Program-made: the position numbers and the translations under genes
Part shown: in pieces, positions 44,868 through 58,300 of the stretch
Numbering within the stretch: the stretch's first letter is position 1
Layout of the letters: each line of letters begins with the position of its first letter
DNA from: Saccharum officinarum
Lineage: Eukaryota > Streptophyta > Magnoliopsida > Poales > Poaceae
Direction: 5' to 3'
Assembly: GCA_020631735.1 (NCBI GenBank)
Contig: CM036201.1
Coordinates: 76,398,353-76,462,352 of the forward strand
DNA length: 64,000 nt
The notes under the pieces: model-generated
Told to the model about the DNA's origin: nothing
The model's input: the letters and a program-made list of their open reading frames with translations, nothing else
Database searches by the model: none

Positions 44868-47800
44868 TGTAACAGAACCGCCCAATTATACGAGATTAAG
44901 TAGGAAAATCATCCAACGGAAGGACAATTTAACAAACTTAAGCCCGTATAACCCGGTAGTCCGTGAAATCTCGACGGATTTCAAACCATTTTACATAACA
45001 GCCAAGATCGTACTAAGTTTAGCGGTCACCATCATAAGTTACATAAATGTTCGCGGCATAAAATACATCGGAGTTTAAACATAGTTATTACAAACCAGGT
45101 TTGAATAAAAGTAGCGGAAGCGGTAGTTCAAATCACGCACACACACAACATTTTGGAATAAAGTGCCAGCTTGTGATCATCTCCAGCAAAAGCATCAGAC
45201 GAGAAGTAACGAATGACCATTGCCCATGGTCCTATGCTTCGCCCATTGCAGGATAGAGACAGTTGATACAATAGCCATAGTACATCTGTCCATCTGCAAC
45301 AAGTGGGAACAAAGCCCTGAGTACGAGAAGGTACTCAGCTAGACTTACCCGTCATAAACCAGAAATAAAAGACACCAAGGAATCATGATAGGCTTTTTGG
45401 TGGGGTAGCTGACTCATTTGCAAAAAGGCATTTTTAGCATTTTAGGAAAACCTTTACAAAAGCTTTGCATCAAGTGAAATCTTTATTAACCTGTCAACTA
45501 CATTTGCACCTGTACTAAAGTAACATGTAATTAAACAGGTAATGATAACCAATGATCATTAACAACTTCCATTATGTCATAATTCATATAACTGTCCAAG
45601 TGTTCCATCAATATTACTACGATGAAGTAGCTCAAGTCAAGTGTTCACTATCCAGTGAACGATGGCGATTCGAATCGATTATTAACCAGCTGGTAAGTTA
45701 TTCCTCACACAAACCTCACTCGCCCGCTAAAGTGAGGTGTTGGTCGCCGAGTCAACCATTCAGGTAAAGTCGCGAGCTTGCCAGGAACCACTTGTACCCG
45801 GGGCCGCCCGACTGCTCTTTGGCCTTATCATCGCGCCCCGTATCCTGCCACTACTGCTCCGGTACAGTGCGTTGCGGGCAATCACTCGGCCCGAATAATC
45901 TCCCAGTTTCGCGGTCGGAAGGTACTTTATCCGGCCAGCTAAATGTGAGGCATGCGTTCAACATGACCCGAGGGACAACAACGGACGGTCCTTAATCGAC
46001 ACAGACGGAAAACACTACAGTCCGAAACCCTGCAAGTTTCCGCCCGGTCTCAAATTCATTTCACACTTAGTTATACCATGACTTCATAGTCAACCAAACA
46101 GATCCAGGTAACCACCTATAGCTCGCAGGTGACAGGAAATCACCCGACTTCTACCGGTCTAAGCCAGCTAAGCATTGACTTGACTGCGGATACCAGGGTA
46201 ACAAGGATATGGTATAACAAAGGTAAGCAAGGTATAATGCAGCAACGTTTGCAAACAACTCCTAAACGTAATGCATCAAATTAAGTAAAGTTAATAATAA
46301 ATTATTTGCAAACGGGAGAGAAATGCTCCGGGGCTTGCCTCTCTCGAAGGAGCTTGGACGGTGATCGGGGCACTCCGGGAGATCTTCACCGGCCTCTTCT
46401 TCGGCTTCTGTCACCTCCTGCTGCTGCACCTCGATCTGCTCCTCTGGCTCCTCGGGTAAGACGACTGGGTTCTCGGTTTGCGATCCTGTATGATGCAATG
46501 CGCGTAAGTGATTATGCAAGTATGCATCGAAGGAGATGAATGCAATGAATATGTTGAAATGCAAGGTAGTCAACATCATCCAGAAACTATACACTACAAG
46601 CACATGTCATCTACTGCATTCTCTTCTACTACTATTATGTTAAGTTAACCTACCTTATGAAATGCTTCAAAGATACACCAAAGCTTTACTAATTTCTTAA
46701 TCACACTTAAAGCAACACTTGCTTAAACCCTAAGTAATAATAGTAGGTTTGAATAGCAACATATATTTCTGATGCTCCTAAAAATCTAAGAAAATTACAG
46801 TAGCATAATACTACTCTAAACAGACTACCATAACAATTTCATGGCATTTGGATAAGTAAACCATCCTATACAAAAATGACAAGCTATAGCATAAAAATGA
46901 GCATGAAATTACTTTGTACTATGGAAAGTGTCAAACAACAGAATTAATATTTTTCCTAGGTTCTTTATAGCATACTATGACTGTACAAAAATTATCACAT
47001 GCATGTTTTATACAAAGTTTGCTCTCTAGCAAAAATAACAAAAATCAGCCATTAAAGGCACTTGAACTACACTTCAACATTTTCCCACAGCACATGCATG
47101 AAACATATTTTTCCTAGGAAGTACATGATATAAGAAGATTAACAAACTTGAAATCATATTTTTCTGATACATATAGGATTTACTAGCTATTTTACAAGAT
47201 ATCAGCAATATTAAGAATTAATTAAAGCTCTACAGAAAAGTATCCCAAAAATGACATGCAATATTTTTAGATTGTAGATCTGGTTCCAATGAATCCCTAG
47301 AAATTTATTTCACAATTTTTGGAGCTGAAATGACTACTAAAACATTTTTTCCAAAGCATTTTCAACAAGAATAATAAAAGAAAATGGAAATGGATTTTCA
47401 TAACGGCACTGGGCCGGGCCGGGGAATCAAGCGGCCCATAGCCGTTCTCGGCCTGGCATCGCGCGTGGGGGGGAAATGGCGAGCCGGCCTGCTCGGGGCG
47501 CGGCCCACAGGGCGTAGCCCAGTCCACCGAGAGGAGGGGAAACAGAGCGCGGTCGCCGGCGTCCAGGGTCTCGCCGTCACGGCGGCGGCCGAGGGCCAAC
47601 GGCCGGCTCCGGCCAAACCGCGACCAGCTAAGGAGCGCAACATGCTCGCACGAGAGTAGCGAACACGTGAAGGGGACGCGGGAGGGCAGAGAGAGAGAGA
47701 GCGAGTGAGGCGGTGCGCGGGGCACGGGCTCGACGGCACCGACGCGGTGGCGGCGGAGCGAGGGAAATTGAGCCCTACCGAGGCAAACGAGGGGATGGCG

Positions 47801-48732
47801 ACACCCGTTCGGAGGAGGGGAGGATGGGGCGGAGCCTCGTGCACGGGCAATTAGACGGAGGTGGTCCACCGGTGCCGGAACAGGGCGGGACGGTGGCGGA
47901 GCTTGGTGGCGAGCGGTGTTCCGCTGCGGTTTCACCGGAGGGAAGAAGAAGGGAAGCAACCGAGGCGCAAGTGGGAGAGAAACCAGGTGCCTGGGCGATT
48001 TTGAAGCGGAGCGCGGGCGCAGGGTCCACGGCGGCCACGCGGTGGCGTCGCCGGCATGCGGCCGCCACGCGGCGGGCGTTTTCTGCCGGGGCGACAGCGC
48101 GCGCGCGGGGCGGGAAGAGGAGGAGCGACGCGGAGGCAGGCCGGGCCGAGCCGAGGCGGAGGCGGCTGCGGGCGCGTGCGCGGGAGTGGCGCGGGCCGAT
48201 TCGGCCAGCGGGCCGAATCCGAGGCGGCGGCCTGCTAAGCTGGATTTGATTTTTTTTTCAAATTTTTCATTTCAAATCAAATTCAAACACAGATTTCAAA
48301 CCCCATTTTGAACAAGAAGAAGACATTTTCTGGAATTGACCCAAAAATAAAAGTTGCTTAGAATTTAATTCTCTACAACTTTGATTAAGGGGCCAACTAA
48401 AAATTCTCAATAGATTTTGAATTGAAGAATAAAAGCTAATTTAGAGAGGATTTTTGAATATTTTAATTAATATTTTTGAACAAGCTTTTTGACAAAACTT
48501 TGAGTCATTTAGTTGCTCCAAAAATTTTGACCTATAATTCTAAGTGATATAAAATTTTTAGTTGCACAATTTTGATGGAATGTGATTAGCACATTATACA
48601 TTACACCTCAAATACCACTTTCTAAGCTTTTATTTCACTCAAATTATAATATTAACATGTATGATTATGATGATATGAAATGCCATGCATATGATTGCCA
48701 TGCAAATGCTTGCGTAACACCGGAGTGTTACA
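44868..48732 (-). repeat. 3' LTR of the complete element
   Basis: 3865 bp from TGTAACAGAACC to GTGTTACA on the plus strand. It contains a GC-rich tract at about 47400-48240 between AT-rich flanks. A minus-strand frame at 46603-46262 encoding 113 residues with an acidic middle (PEEPEEQIEVQQQ) is present in all three LTR copies. Confidence 0.95.
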
Positions 48733-51700
48733 GCCCTCCCCCTTATAAAAATCTCGTCCCGAGATTTGGGTTACGAACCATTTATTATAAAAATCTCCGT
48801 ATGCTTTTTGTAAGTATTCACCCGTTTCCCACGATGCATCTCCCTCATCATGATGACTCCATTGTATCTTATATGTTTTCACCACACTGTTCCGAGTAGC
48901 CCTTTCTTTGGAATCCAAAACTCGAATTGGCTGCTCACGATACACTAGATCTGACTTAAGTTTTATGCTTCGGGGTTCAATTATTTCCTCTGGAACGCGC
49001 AAACATTTCTTGAGATGTGATATGTGAAAAACTGGGAATATAGCACCCATTGATTCTGGTAATTCCAATTTGTAAGCCACTGGACCCTTCCTTTCCAAGA
49101 TTTTGTAGGGTCCGACAAATCTGGCGGCAAGCTTTCTGCGTAATCCAAACCGCTTCTTCTTCATTGGCGTGACTTTCAGATAAACATAGTCACCAACTTC
49201 AAACACAAGTGGTCTCCTTCTTTTATCCGCATAACTTTTCTGACGTGACTGAGCTGCTCTCATATTTTGCTGAATGATATGAACTTTCTTTTCGGCTTCT
49301 TCCACGAAGTCAATACCATAATACCTTCTTTCCCCTGGCTCAATCCAGTTTAAAGGTGTTCTACACTTTCGTCCATACAAAGCCTCAAAAGGTGCCATTT
49401 TGATACTTTCTTGATAGCTATTATTATATGCGAATTCTGCTAGAGGTAACCACGACTCCCATGAACCTCTGGAAGACAACACACAAGCTCTCAACATATC
49501 TTCTAAAACAGCATTAACTCTTTCAGTCTGACCATCTGTTTGAGGATGATAGGCAGTGCTACGAATCAGACTAGTCCCCAAACCTTTGTGCAAGTGCTCC
49601 CAAAAGTGAGCAGTGAACTGGGATCCTCTGTCAGACACTATAGTCTTCGGTATGCCATGCAATCTCACAATCTCTGCAATATACTTCTCGGCATATTGAG
49701 GTGGTCTATAAGCTGTCTTGACAGGCAAAAAGTGAGCGGTCTTGGTAAGACGGTCCACGATTACCCAAATCGAATCATGGCCTTTCTGAGTAGTGGGCAA
49801 ACCTGTGATGAAATCCATACTTATATCATCCCACTTCCAACTAGGTACTGACAAAGGTTGCAACAATCCGGCAGGTTTCATGTGAATAGCTTTTACTCGA
49901 CAACATGTGTCACATCTGGCTACATAAGCTGCAATTTCCTTCTTCATCTTTGTCCACCAAAAACGAGGCCTTAGTTCTTGATGCATTTTACTACTGCCAG
50001 GATGAATGGATAACTTAGAGTGATGAGCTTCATCCATAATTTTATTCTTAAGCTCTCTATCCTTTGGAACAACAAGACGGTTGTCGAACCACAACACGTC
50101 CTGCTCGTCCACTCTGAAGTGTTTTGAAGGTTCTTCTTTAATTTTCCTTTTGATGTGGAATATCCCTTTGTCTGCTTTCTGACCTTCTATTATCTTACTC
50201 TCCAAGGTACAACTGATCTGAATACTATGTAACACGACAGGGTGCATTAGATTAAAACCATCTTCGAGTAAGGGTTGCATATTCAGACAATGCGACTTTC
50301 TACTCAAAGCATCGGCTACCACATTGGCTTTCCCAGGGTGATACTGTACATTCAAGTTGTAATCTTTAATTAGTTCTAACCATCTTCGCTGTCTCATGTT
50401 CAATTCTGGTTGGGTGAAAATGTACTTGAGACTCTTGTGATCGGTGAAAACATTGCACACATTACCAAGTAAATAGTGTCTCCAAATCTTTAAGGCATGC
50501 ACCACGGCGGCAAGCTCAAGATCGTGTGTTGGATAATTGATTTCATGTTTTCTCAGCTGACGGGAGGCATAAGCAATGACTCTTCCTTCTTGCATTAGAA
50601 CACAGCCTAATCCTATTTTTGAGGCGTCACAGAACACATCAAAAGGTTTCTCGATGTCTGGCTGTGCAAGAACTGGAGTAGTGGTCAACAGTTTCCGCAA
50701 GGTGTGGAAAGCTGTCTCACACTCCTCTGTCCACACGAACTTATGATCTTTCTGTAACAGACTTGTCATTGGCTTAGCAATCTTCGAGAAGTCTGGGATA
50801 AAGCGGCGATAGTAACCAGCTAACCCTAGGAAACTCCTGACTTCTGGCACTGTGGTTGGAGTTTTCCAATCCATAACCTCTTGCACTTTGCTCGGATCTA
50901 CCGAAACTCCATTCTCCGATAGAATATGACCAAGGAAAGGAACTTTCTTCAACCAAAATTCACATTTGCTGAACTTAGCATACAACTTATGATCTCTTAA
51001 TCTGGTCAAGACAATTCTCAGATGTTCTTCATGATCTTTCTCATTCTCAGAGTATACTAGAATGTCATCAATGAAGACAACTACAAACTTGTCCAACTCT
51101 GGCATGAAAACCGTATTCATCAGATACATAAAATATGCAGGAGCATTTGTTAAGCCAAAGGACATAACAAGATACTCGTACAACCCGTATCTGGTAGAAA
51201 AGGCGGTTTTCGGGACATCTTGTGGCCTGATCTTTATCTGATGATACCCTGATCTTAGGTCTATTTTGGAGAACACTCTAGCTTTAGCCAACTGATCAAA
51301 CAAAACATCGATATGAGGCAAAGGATATTTATTCTTGATAGTTACAGCATTAAGAGGTCGATAATCCACACACATTCTTAGAGTACCCTCTTTCTTTTTC
51401 TTCACGAACAAGGCAGGACATCCCCATTCAGACTTACTTGGTCGGATAAACCCCTTCTTTAGCAATTCTTCCAGTTGCTTCTTCAGCTCAGCTAACTCAT
51501 CCGGAGGCATCCGATAAGGTCTCCTCGAAATAGGAGCTGTTCCGGGGATCAACTCGATTCCAAACTCAACATCTCTATCTGGAGGAAGGCCAGGTAACTC
51601 GTCTGGAAACACATCCGGGAACTCACACACTACCGGGATCTGGTGGATAGGAACAACTTCCATGGCACAGGTCACACTTACAAGGTCTGTTCTTTCGGGC

Positions 51701-53256
51701 AATGGTACCTGAAAAGTACCCTCTGCCTGCGGATCCTTAAGGGTAAGCAATCGACTGCTTGTATCTATGACTGCTCCCCAGTCTTTCATCCAGTTCATTC
51801 CTATTATGACATCCAAAACTAGTCCCGGCATAACTATCAGGTTCACTCGAAACTTTCGACTATCTAACTCAAGGGTTGCCCCTCTAACCATCTTATTGGT
51901 TAGCACATCAGCCCCTGCTGAACTTATGCGATAACCATAACTCAATTCTGTGCATAGTTGTTCATGCTTCCGTGCAAATGCTTGACTCATAAAAGAATGC
52001 GAGGATCCAGAATCAAATAGAACAACTGCAGGGTGATGGTTAACAAGAAACTTACCGGCAGTTACAGGTTCTCCTTCAGGAATCTCATCAACGGTGGTAT
52101 GGTGTACACGGGCAGTGTAAGTCTGTTGTTTCTTTCTAGGCGGATAAGGGCAGAACTTTGAAAAGTGGCCTGGCTGACCACAATTGTAGCAGGGCCCCTT
52201 CACTGTACCAGCAGATCCTATAGCTCCCTTGGAGTTGCTCTGTTCTGCAGCTGTGGTGATCTTTGCTGGCGGCACGGCCATCTTGTACGGCTTCTGTGGT
52301 CCCTTGTAGTTCTGAGTTTTATGCTGTGGAGGCCTGAACCTTGCACCAGGTGCGGACGGACGATAAGAAAGACGATTTGCAGTGACAACTCTGGACTGGG
52401 AGGGTCCTGACTCAAACACCCTCTTGCGATTCTTGGAAGCAGTGTAGGCGTTGTTGTTCTTTTCTTGCTTGAAACAATCACTGACAAAGTCATTGAACCT
52501 GGCGCGGATATTGGTACCCACATGCTTCATAATCTTCGGACTTAACCCTCTCTTGAAACTAGCAATTCTCTTTGCATCTGTGTCGACCATGTCTGGAGCG
52601 TAGCGGCACAAGTTGTTAAATGCATGCAAATACTGTGTTACAGTTTTGGTACCCTGATTTAAGGCCAAGAACTCTCCGAGCTTCATCTCAACCAACCCTA
52701 GGGGAATATAAGCTCCCTTAAACGCTTCAGTGAATTCTCTCCAAGTAATCTGGGCATTGGGAGGAAAGGTGGTGCGGTGATGCTTCCACCACATCCCTGC
52801 TGGTCCCTGTAACTGATGTGCAACATATTCTGTCTTTAGAACTTCTGTCAGTCTCAGCACACGAAACTTATCTTCCATAGTGTTGATCCATTCTTCAGCG
52901 TCGAGTGGCTCTGCTGCTTCCTTGAAAATAGGTGGCCTAGTATCCATGAAATCCTTGAAATTGCTGTACTGGTTCACTCCATGGCCACCACCTTGATTAT
53001 TTCCTCTCTGAACATTTTCAGCGATGGTACGCAGAAAATCTTCCATATTCCTTTGTGACTGCTCGGCGTTGCGCTGGCTTCCAAGGAACTGTGCGAAGAA
53101 CACTTCTGCAGTGAGCGGTGGAGGAGGGGGCAATTGTGGCTCTGGCTGTGGCTCCTGGTGATTGACGTTGTTTGCACCACCCCCACCAGCCCCTGCACCG
53201 TTGCCACCAGTTTCAGCGGCCTCATACGTGGCACGGCGAGTGTTTGCCATCTGCAT
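48652..53256 (-). CDS. Gag-pol polyprotein of the complete Ty3/gypsy element
   Basis: One open frame of 1534 codons. In order: retrotrans_gag capsid region (about 100-260), CCHC knuckle [14 protein letters not shown] (356-369), aspartic protease DSGSS (415-419), reverse transcriptase with FIDD at 728-731, RNase H (about 870-985), integrase with an HHCC zinc region (about 1078-1118) and D-D-E residues near 1148, 1209 and 1245, and a C-terminal chromodomain-like segment ([16 protein letters not shown]). Catalytic residues look intact and no stop or frameshift is seen, so the element may be autonomous. The last 26 or so codons and the stop lie inside the 3' LTR. MQM or the second Met could be the start. 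Confidence 0.95.
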   Translation of the reverse strand: MQMANTRRATYEAAETGGNGAGAGGGGANNVNHQEPQPEPQLPPPPPLTAEVFFAQFLGSQRNAEQSQRNMEDFLRTIAENVQRGNNQGGGHGVNQYSNFKDFMDTRPPIFKEAAEPLDAEEWINTMEDKFRVLRLTEVLKTEYVAHQLQGPAGMWWKHHRTTFPPNAQITWREFTEAFKGAYIPLGLVEMKLGEFLALNQGTKTVTQYLHAFNNLCRYAPDMVDTDAKRIASFKRGLSPKIMKHVGTNIRARFNDFVSDCFKQEKNNNAYTASKNRKRVFESGPSQSRVVTANRLSYRPSAPGARFRPPQHKTQNYKGPQKPYKMAVPPAKITTAAEQSNSKGAIGSAGTVKGPCYNCGQPGHFSKFCPYPPRKKQQTYTARVHHTTVDEIPEGEPVTAGKFLVNHHPAVVLFDSGSSHSFMSQAFARKHEQLCTELSYGYRISSAGADVLTNKMVRGATLELDSRKFRVNLIVMPGLVLDVIIGMNWMKDWGAVIDTSSRLLTLKDPQAEGTFQVPLPERTDLVSVTCAMEVVPIHQIPVVCEFPDVFPDELPGLPPDRDVEFGIELIPGTAPISRRPYRMPPDELAELKKQLEELLKKGFIRPSKSEWGCPALFVKKKKEGTLRMCVDYRPLNAVTIKNKYPLPHIDVLFDQLAKARVFSKIDLRSGYHQIKIRPQDVPKTAFSTRYGLYEYLVMSFGLTNAPAYFMYLMNTVFMPELDKFVVVFIDDILVYSENEKDHEEHLRIVLTRLRDHKLYAKFSKCEFWLKKVPFLGHILSENGVSVDPSKVQEVMDWKTPTTVPEVRSFLGLAGYYRRFIPDFSKIAKPMTSLLQKDHKFVWTEECETAFHTLRKLLTTTPVLAQPDIEKPFDVFCDASKIGLGCVLMQEGRVIAYASRQLRKHEINYPTHDLELAAVVHALKIWRHYLLGNVCNVFTDHKSLKYIFTQPELNMRQRRWLELIKDYNLNVQYHPGKANVVADALSRKSHCLNMQPLLEDGFNLMHPVVLHSIQISCTLESKIIEGQKADKGIFHIKRKIKEEPSKHFRVDEQDVLWFDNRLVVPKDRELKNKIMDEAHHSKLSIHPGSSKMHQELRPRFWWTKMKKEIAAYVARCDTCCRVKAIHMKPAGLLQPLSVPSWKWDDISMDFITGLPTTQKGHDSIWVIVDRLTKTAHFLPVKTAYRPPQYAEKYIAEIVRLHGIPKTIVSDRGSQFTAHFWEHLHKGLGTSLIRSTAYHPQTDGQTERVNAVLEDMLRACVLSSRGSWESWLPLAEFAYNNSYQESIKMAPFEALYGRKCRTPLNWIEPGERRYYGIDFVEEAEKKVHIIQQNMRAAQSRQKSYADKRRRPLVFEVGDYVYLKVTPMKKKRFGLRRKLAARFVGPYKILERKGPVAYKLELPESMGAIFPVFHISHLKKCLRVPEEIIEPRSIKLKSDLVYREQPIRVLDSKERATRNSVVKTYKIQWSHHDEGDASWETGEYLQKAYGDFYNKWFVTQISGRDFYKGEGCNTPVLRKHLHGNHMHGISYHHNHTC
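48733..48744 (-). promoter_or_regulatory. Polypurine tract
   Basis: On the minus strand AAGGGGGAGGGC ends exactly where the 3' LTR begins (TGTAACAC). This is the expected plus-strand primer. Confidence 0.85.
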
Positions 53257-53607
53257 ATTTCAGCAACAAGTAATAATTGAGCGAAGTGGTAGTAATTGTA
53301 TCCGAATGAACAATCATGCCATACTGAATTTATTGGAGAGAACAAGTCATGCAATAAGACAGAGGCACAATAATCACATTCCAATTAAAACAACATCACT
53401 AATCAAATTACTTCGAATGCAACATCGCGTTCCATACAACCATGTTGCCAGCATACATACACTGGACTTTTATGTGTTCAAGCATCCCATACACAACCAA
53501 GATCTAAAAGATCGCCAGTCTCAAGATCGAACAGGATACAACACGATACATGGGAACCAAAAGAAGGCCATCGCGATAAAGCCTATCACTAACGCAAGGC
53601 AACTAGC
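53257..53607 (-). other. Spacer between the H3-tail-like frame and gag
   Basis: About 350 bp with no open frame of note on the element strand. It may hold the leader of gag translation. Confidence 0.5.
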
Positions 53608-54582
53608 CTACTCCTCGGGGCCGTCGTCGAGGTCGGAGGCGTCACCATTGCTACCATCAGAAGCGGCGTCGTCGTCGACGTCCATCTGGGCGGCGTCCGG
53701 AGGAGCATACGGGCCTATCCCGTTGTAGAGGGCATGGAACTCTTCATGCAAGTTGGCATTATACCCTTCTAGCTCCTCGACCCTTTGCCTGAGAAGGTCC
53801 CTCTCGTTCCAGGCTTCATTCCTTTCCTGCACTAGTTGTCCCATCATGCGATCTGCATTTCTGTTGGCCTGAGTCAACGTCTGTACCCGCTACATAGCAC
53901 TCTCACCTCTCTCGAGAGCCCGATCTCGTTGCAAGCTCATGTCGGCCAACTGCTCCTGCAAGCTAGCTATAGCACGTGCTTGCTTCTTCTTCTGCTTCCT
54001 TGCTTCAAGCCGATCATCACCTCTCAGACCGGTCAAGGTCCAATAGGTATTCTCAAGACCCTGGTATGCTCTGATGGCTGCATACATGGCACTCATCGTG
54101 TGGTTGTCGCTAGCCTGTCCTTCACTTGGGCCTCTGACCAAAGCACTACCTTGTGGCTGCACCCAAATGGCATCACGAGGATCATCTCTCGGGAAGGTAC
54201 CGGCCAAGGCTGCTGCCAACTCATTAGGAAACCTGCTCATTATGTCTCGGATGACGTGAAAGGATGCACCCTCTGCACCCTCAACTGGAGTGCGCCCTTC
54301 AAACTCCAAATGCCAACCAGCCCATTCTGGCGCATCACCAAGGGCAGGGACGGTGATTTCCACTATTGCAAGTCCATCCTCAGCTAGCTGGTTCTCATTC
54401 CACGAGTACACCGGCTCTTGACCCTCTGGGTACCCCACATCATGGAGCACTCTCCAAAGCAAGGTGGACATGCCAAACTCACTTAGAAAAGTGTCCGTGC
54501 TGCGGCGCTCCCGCGGGGCCATCTGGTGACGTGGTGCTCTTCCACCAGTGGACTTACGGGCAGTCTTCTTAGTGTGGGCCAT
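53608..54582 (-). CDS. Extra retrotransposon ORF with a histone-H3-tail-like N terminus, interrupted by one TAG
   Basis: The frame starts MAHTKKTARKSTGGRAPRHQ and continues MAPRERRSTD. Compared with the histone H3 tail, Lys4, Arg8, Lys9, Ser10, Thr11, Gly12-13, Pro16, Arg17 and Gln19 are kept. Differences are at 2 (His), 5 (Lys), 14 (Arg), 18 (His) and 20 (Met). The middle (about 33-195) is an unrecognised globular part. From about 196 it is basic (ARKQKKKQ), then a coiled coil, and it ends in an acidic tail (DVDDDAASDG, DLDDGPEE). A TAG at 53892-53890, after codon 230, splits the frame; the same frame continues to 53608. It lies upstream of gag, a place where some plant Ty3/gypsy elements carry additional ORFs. 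The function is unknown. Confidence 0.85.
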
Positions 54583-55355
54583 CTATAGCACAAGTTTTAA
54601 ATTACCCGGTGAGAACATATTTTAAGTTAATGTCACTTTTATCAAACTGGGATAATCCTTTTATGAGGGGAGGAATGCAGGTTATGAATGAAATGCTTAG
54701 GCAGTATGATGCATGCGCGAGTCTTACGTTCTCACAAACTTAGAAAATAAAGACATCTAACGATGAATTCGGTGGCATACAAACGATCTCTCATATACGT
54801 AACTAATTCGATCTACACGATAAACGCTGTTATGTACCTACAGAAAATTCATTTCAGCCCATTCCCCATGAATGCATGAAAGCAGTAAATCTACCTACAC
54901 GCTCTACACGAATCCCCAGATGCGTGTACAACGGTAGTAACTACCCAAACACATCGTCCTATTGACGGCATCGCCTCAACGGACGGAACACCCACACATG
55001 CGATACTTTCATAAAAACATGTGTACAACATGTAATTATTCTAGTATCATATAAAACACTCTCCCTAGTTCGGCGGTGTATCCGATCATGCTCTCACAGC
55101 TCACACTTACCAAAGCGTAGAGGTATCTGATCCATACATTACCACTCAATTAAGTGGCACTCATACAATATCACGCCGTATGAGCAACGAAAGAGAAATA
55201 TGGTGCAAAAACCCCCAAGTTAGTACTTAAATAGCCACCTAGAGTCCTTAACTGGGCATACAGGATATGACCACTGGCACACATTTAGTTTTAAAATCAC
55301 ACTTTTTAAATATAATTTTGTTTTAAATACACTTATGAACAGTAATCACGCTAAA
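54583..55355 (-). other. Leader region of the retrotransposon
   Basis: About 770 bp between the primer site and the first internal frame, AT-rich and without a supported gene. Packaging signals are expected here but cannot be identified by eye. Confidence 0.5.
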
Positions 55356-55373
55356 CCATGCTCCGATGTCAGC
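55356..55373 (-). promoter_or_regulatory. Degenerate Met-tRNA primer-binding site
   Basis: Directly after the 5' LTR on the minus strand, gctgacatcggagcatgg. TGACATCGGAGC matches TGGTATCAGAGC at 9 of 12 positions. Confidence 0.6.
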
Positions 55374-58300
55374 TGTAACAGAACCGCCCAATTATACGAG
55401 ATTAAGTAGGAAAATCATCCAACGGAAGGACAATTTAACAAACTTAAGCCCGTATAACCCGGTAGTCCGTGAAATCTCGACGGATTTCAAACCATTTTAC
55501 ATAACAGCCAAGATCGTACTAAGTTTAGCAGTCACCATCATAAGTTACATAAATGTTCGCGGCATAAAATACATCGGAGTTTAAACATAGTTATTACAAA
55601 CCAGGTTTGAATAAGAGTAGCGGAAGCGGTAGTTCAAATCACGCACACACACAACATTTTGGAATAAAGTGCCAGCTTGTGATCATCTCCAGCAAAAGCA
55701 TCAGACGAGAAGTAACGAATGACCATTGCCCATGGTCCTATGCTTCGCCCATTGCAAGATAGAGACAGTTGATACAATAGCCATAGTACATCTGTCCATC
55801 TGCAACAAGTGAGAACAAAGCCCTGAGTACGAGAAGGTACTCAGCTAGACTTACCCGTCATAAACCAGAAATAAAAGACACCAAGGAATCATGATAGGCT
55901 TTTTGGTGGGGTAGCTGACTCATTTGCAAAAAGGCATTTTTAGCATTTTAGGAAAACCTTTACAAAAGCTTTGCATCAAGTGAAATCTTTATTAACCTGT
56001 CAACTACATTTGCACCTGTACTAAAGTAACATGTAATTAAATAGGCAATGATAACCAATGATCATTAACAACTTCCATTATGTCATAATTCATATAACTG
56101 TCCAAGTGTTCCCTCAATATTACCACGATGAAGTAGCTCAAGTCAAGTGTTCACTATCCAGTGAACGATGGCGATTCGAATCGATTATTAACCAGCTGGT
56201 AAGTTATTCCTCACACAAACCTCACTCACCCGCTAAAGTGAGGTGTTGGTCGCCGAGTCAACCATTCAGGTAAAGTCGCGAGCTTGCCAGGAACCACTTG
56301 TACCCGGGGGCCGCCCGACTGCTCTTTGGCCTTATCATCGCGCCCCCGTATCCTGCCACTACTGCTCCGGTACAGTGCGTTGCGGGCAATTCACTCGGCC
56401 CGAATAATCTCCCAGTTTCGCGGTCGGAAGGTACTTTATCCGGCCAGCTAAATGTGAGGCATGCGTTCAACATGACCCGAGGGACAACAACGGATGGTCC
56501 TTAACCGACACAGACGGAAAACACTACAGTCCAAAACCCTGCAAGTTTCCGCCCGGTCTCAAATTCATTTCACACTTAGTTATACCATGACTTCATAGTC
56601 AACCAAACAGATCCAGGTAACCACCTATAGCTCGCAGGTGACAGGAAATCACCCGACTTCTACCGGTCTAAGCCAGCTAAGCATTGACTTGACTGCGGAT
56701 ACCAGGGTAAAAAGGATATGGTATAACAAAGGTAAGCAAGGTATAATGCAGCAACGTTTGCAAACAACTCCTAAACGTAATGCATCAAATTAAGTAAAGT
56801 TAATAATAAATTATTTGCAAACCGGGAGAGAAATGCTCCGGAGCTTGCCTCTCTCGAAGGAGCTTGGACGGTGATCGGGGCACTCCGGGAGATCTTCACC
56901 GGCCTCTTCTTCGGCTTCTGTCACCTCCTGCTGCTGCACCTCGATCTGCTCCTCTGGCTCCTCGGGTAAGACGACTGGGTTCTCGGTTTGCGATCCTGTA
57001 TGATGCAATGCGCGTAAGTGATTATGCAAGTATGCATCGAAGGAGATGAATGCAATGAATATGTTGAAATGCAAGGTAGTCAACATCATCCAGAAACTAT
57101 ATACTACAAGCACATGTCATCTACTACATTCTCTTCTACTACTATTATGTTAAGTTAACCTACCTTATGAAATGCTTCAAAGATACACCAAAGCTTTACT
57201 AATTTCTTAATCACACTTAAAGCAATACTTGCTTAAACCCTAAGTAATAATAGTAGGTTTGAATAGCAACATATATTTCTGATGCTCCTAAAAATCTAAG
57301 AAAATTACAGTAGCATAATACTACTCTAAACAGACTACCATAACAATTTCATGGCATTTGGATAAGTAAACCATCCTATACAAAAATGACAAGCTATAGC
57401 ATAAAAATGAGCATGAAATTACTTTGTACTATGGAAAGTGTCAAACAACAGAATTAATATTTTTCCTAGGTTCTTTATAGCATACTATGACTGTACAAAA
57501 ATTATCACATGCATGTTTTATACAAAGTTTGCTCTCTAGCAAAAATAACAAAAATCAGCCATTAAAGGCACTTGAACTACACTTCAACATTTTCCCACAG
57601 AACATGCATGAAACATATTTTTCCTAGGAAGTACATGATATAAGAAGATTAACAAACTTGAAATCATATTTTTCTGATACATATAGGATTTACTAGCTAT
57701 TTTACAAGATATCAGCAATATTAAGAATTAATTAAAGCTCTACAGAAAAGTATCCCAAAAATAACATGCAATATTTTAGATTGTAGATCTGGTTCCAATG
57801 AATCCCTAGAAATTTATTTCACAATTTTTGGAGCTGAAATGACTACTAAAACATTTTTTTCCAAAGCATTTTCAACAAGAATAATAAAAGAAAATGGAAA
57901 TGGATTTTCATAACGGCACTGGGCCGGCCCGGGGAATCAAGCGGCCCATAGCCGTTCTCGGCCTGGCATCGCGCGCGGGGGGAAATGGCGAGCCGGCCTG
58001 CTCGGGGCGCGGCCCACAGGGCGTAGCCCAGTCCACCGAGAGGAGGGGAAACGGAGCGCGGTCGCCGGCGTCCAGGGTCTCGCCGTCACGGCGGCGGCCG
58101 AGGGCCAACGGCCGGCTCCGGCCAAACCGCGACCAGCTAAGGAGCGCAACATGCTCGCACGAGAGTAGCGAACACGTGAAGGGGACGCGGGAGGGCAGAG
58201 AGAGAGCGAGTGAGGCGGTGCGCGGGGCACGAGCTCGACGGCACCGATGCGGTGGCGCGGCGGAGCGAGGGAAATTGAGCCCTACCGAGGCAAATGAGGG

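Noticed and set aside
53608..54582. A genuine histone H3 gene or retrocopy
   Set aside because: Similarity stops after about 24 residues. The histone fold helices are absent and the rest is an unrelated body with a coiled coil and acidic end.
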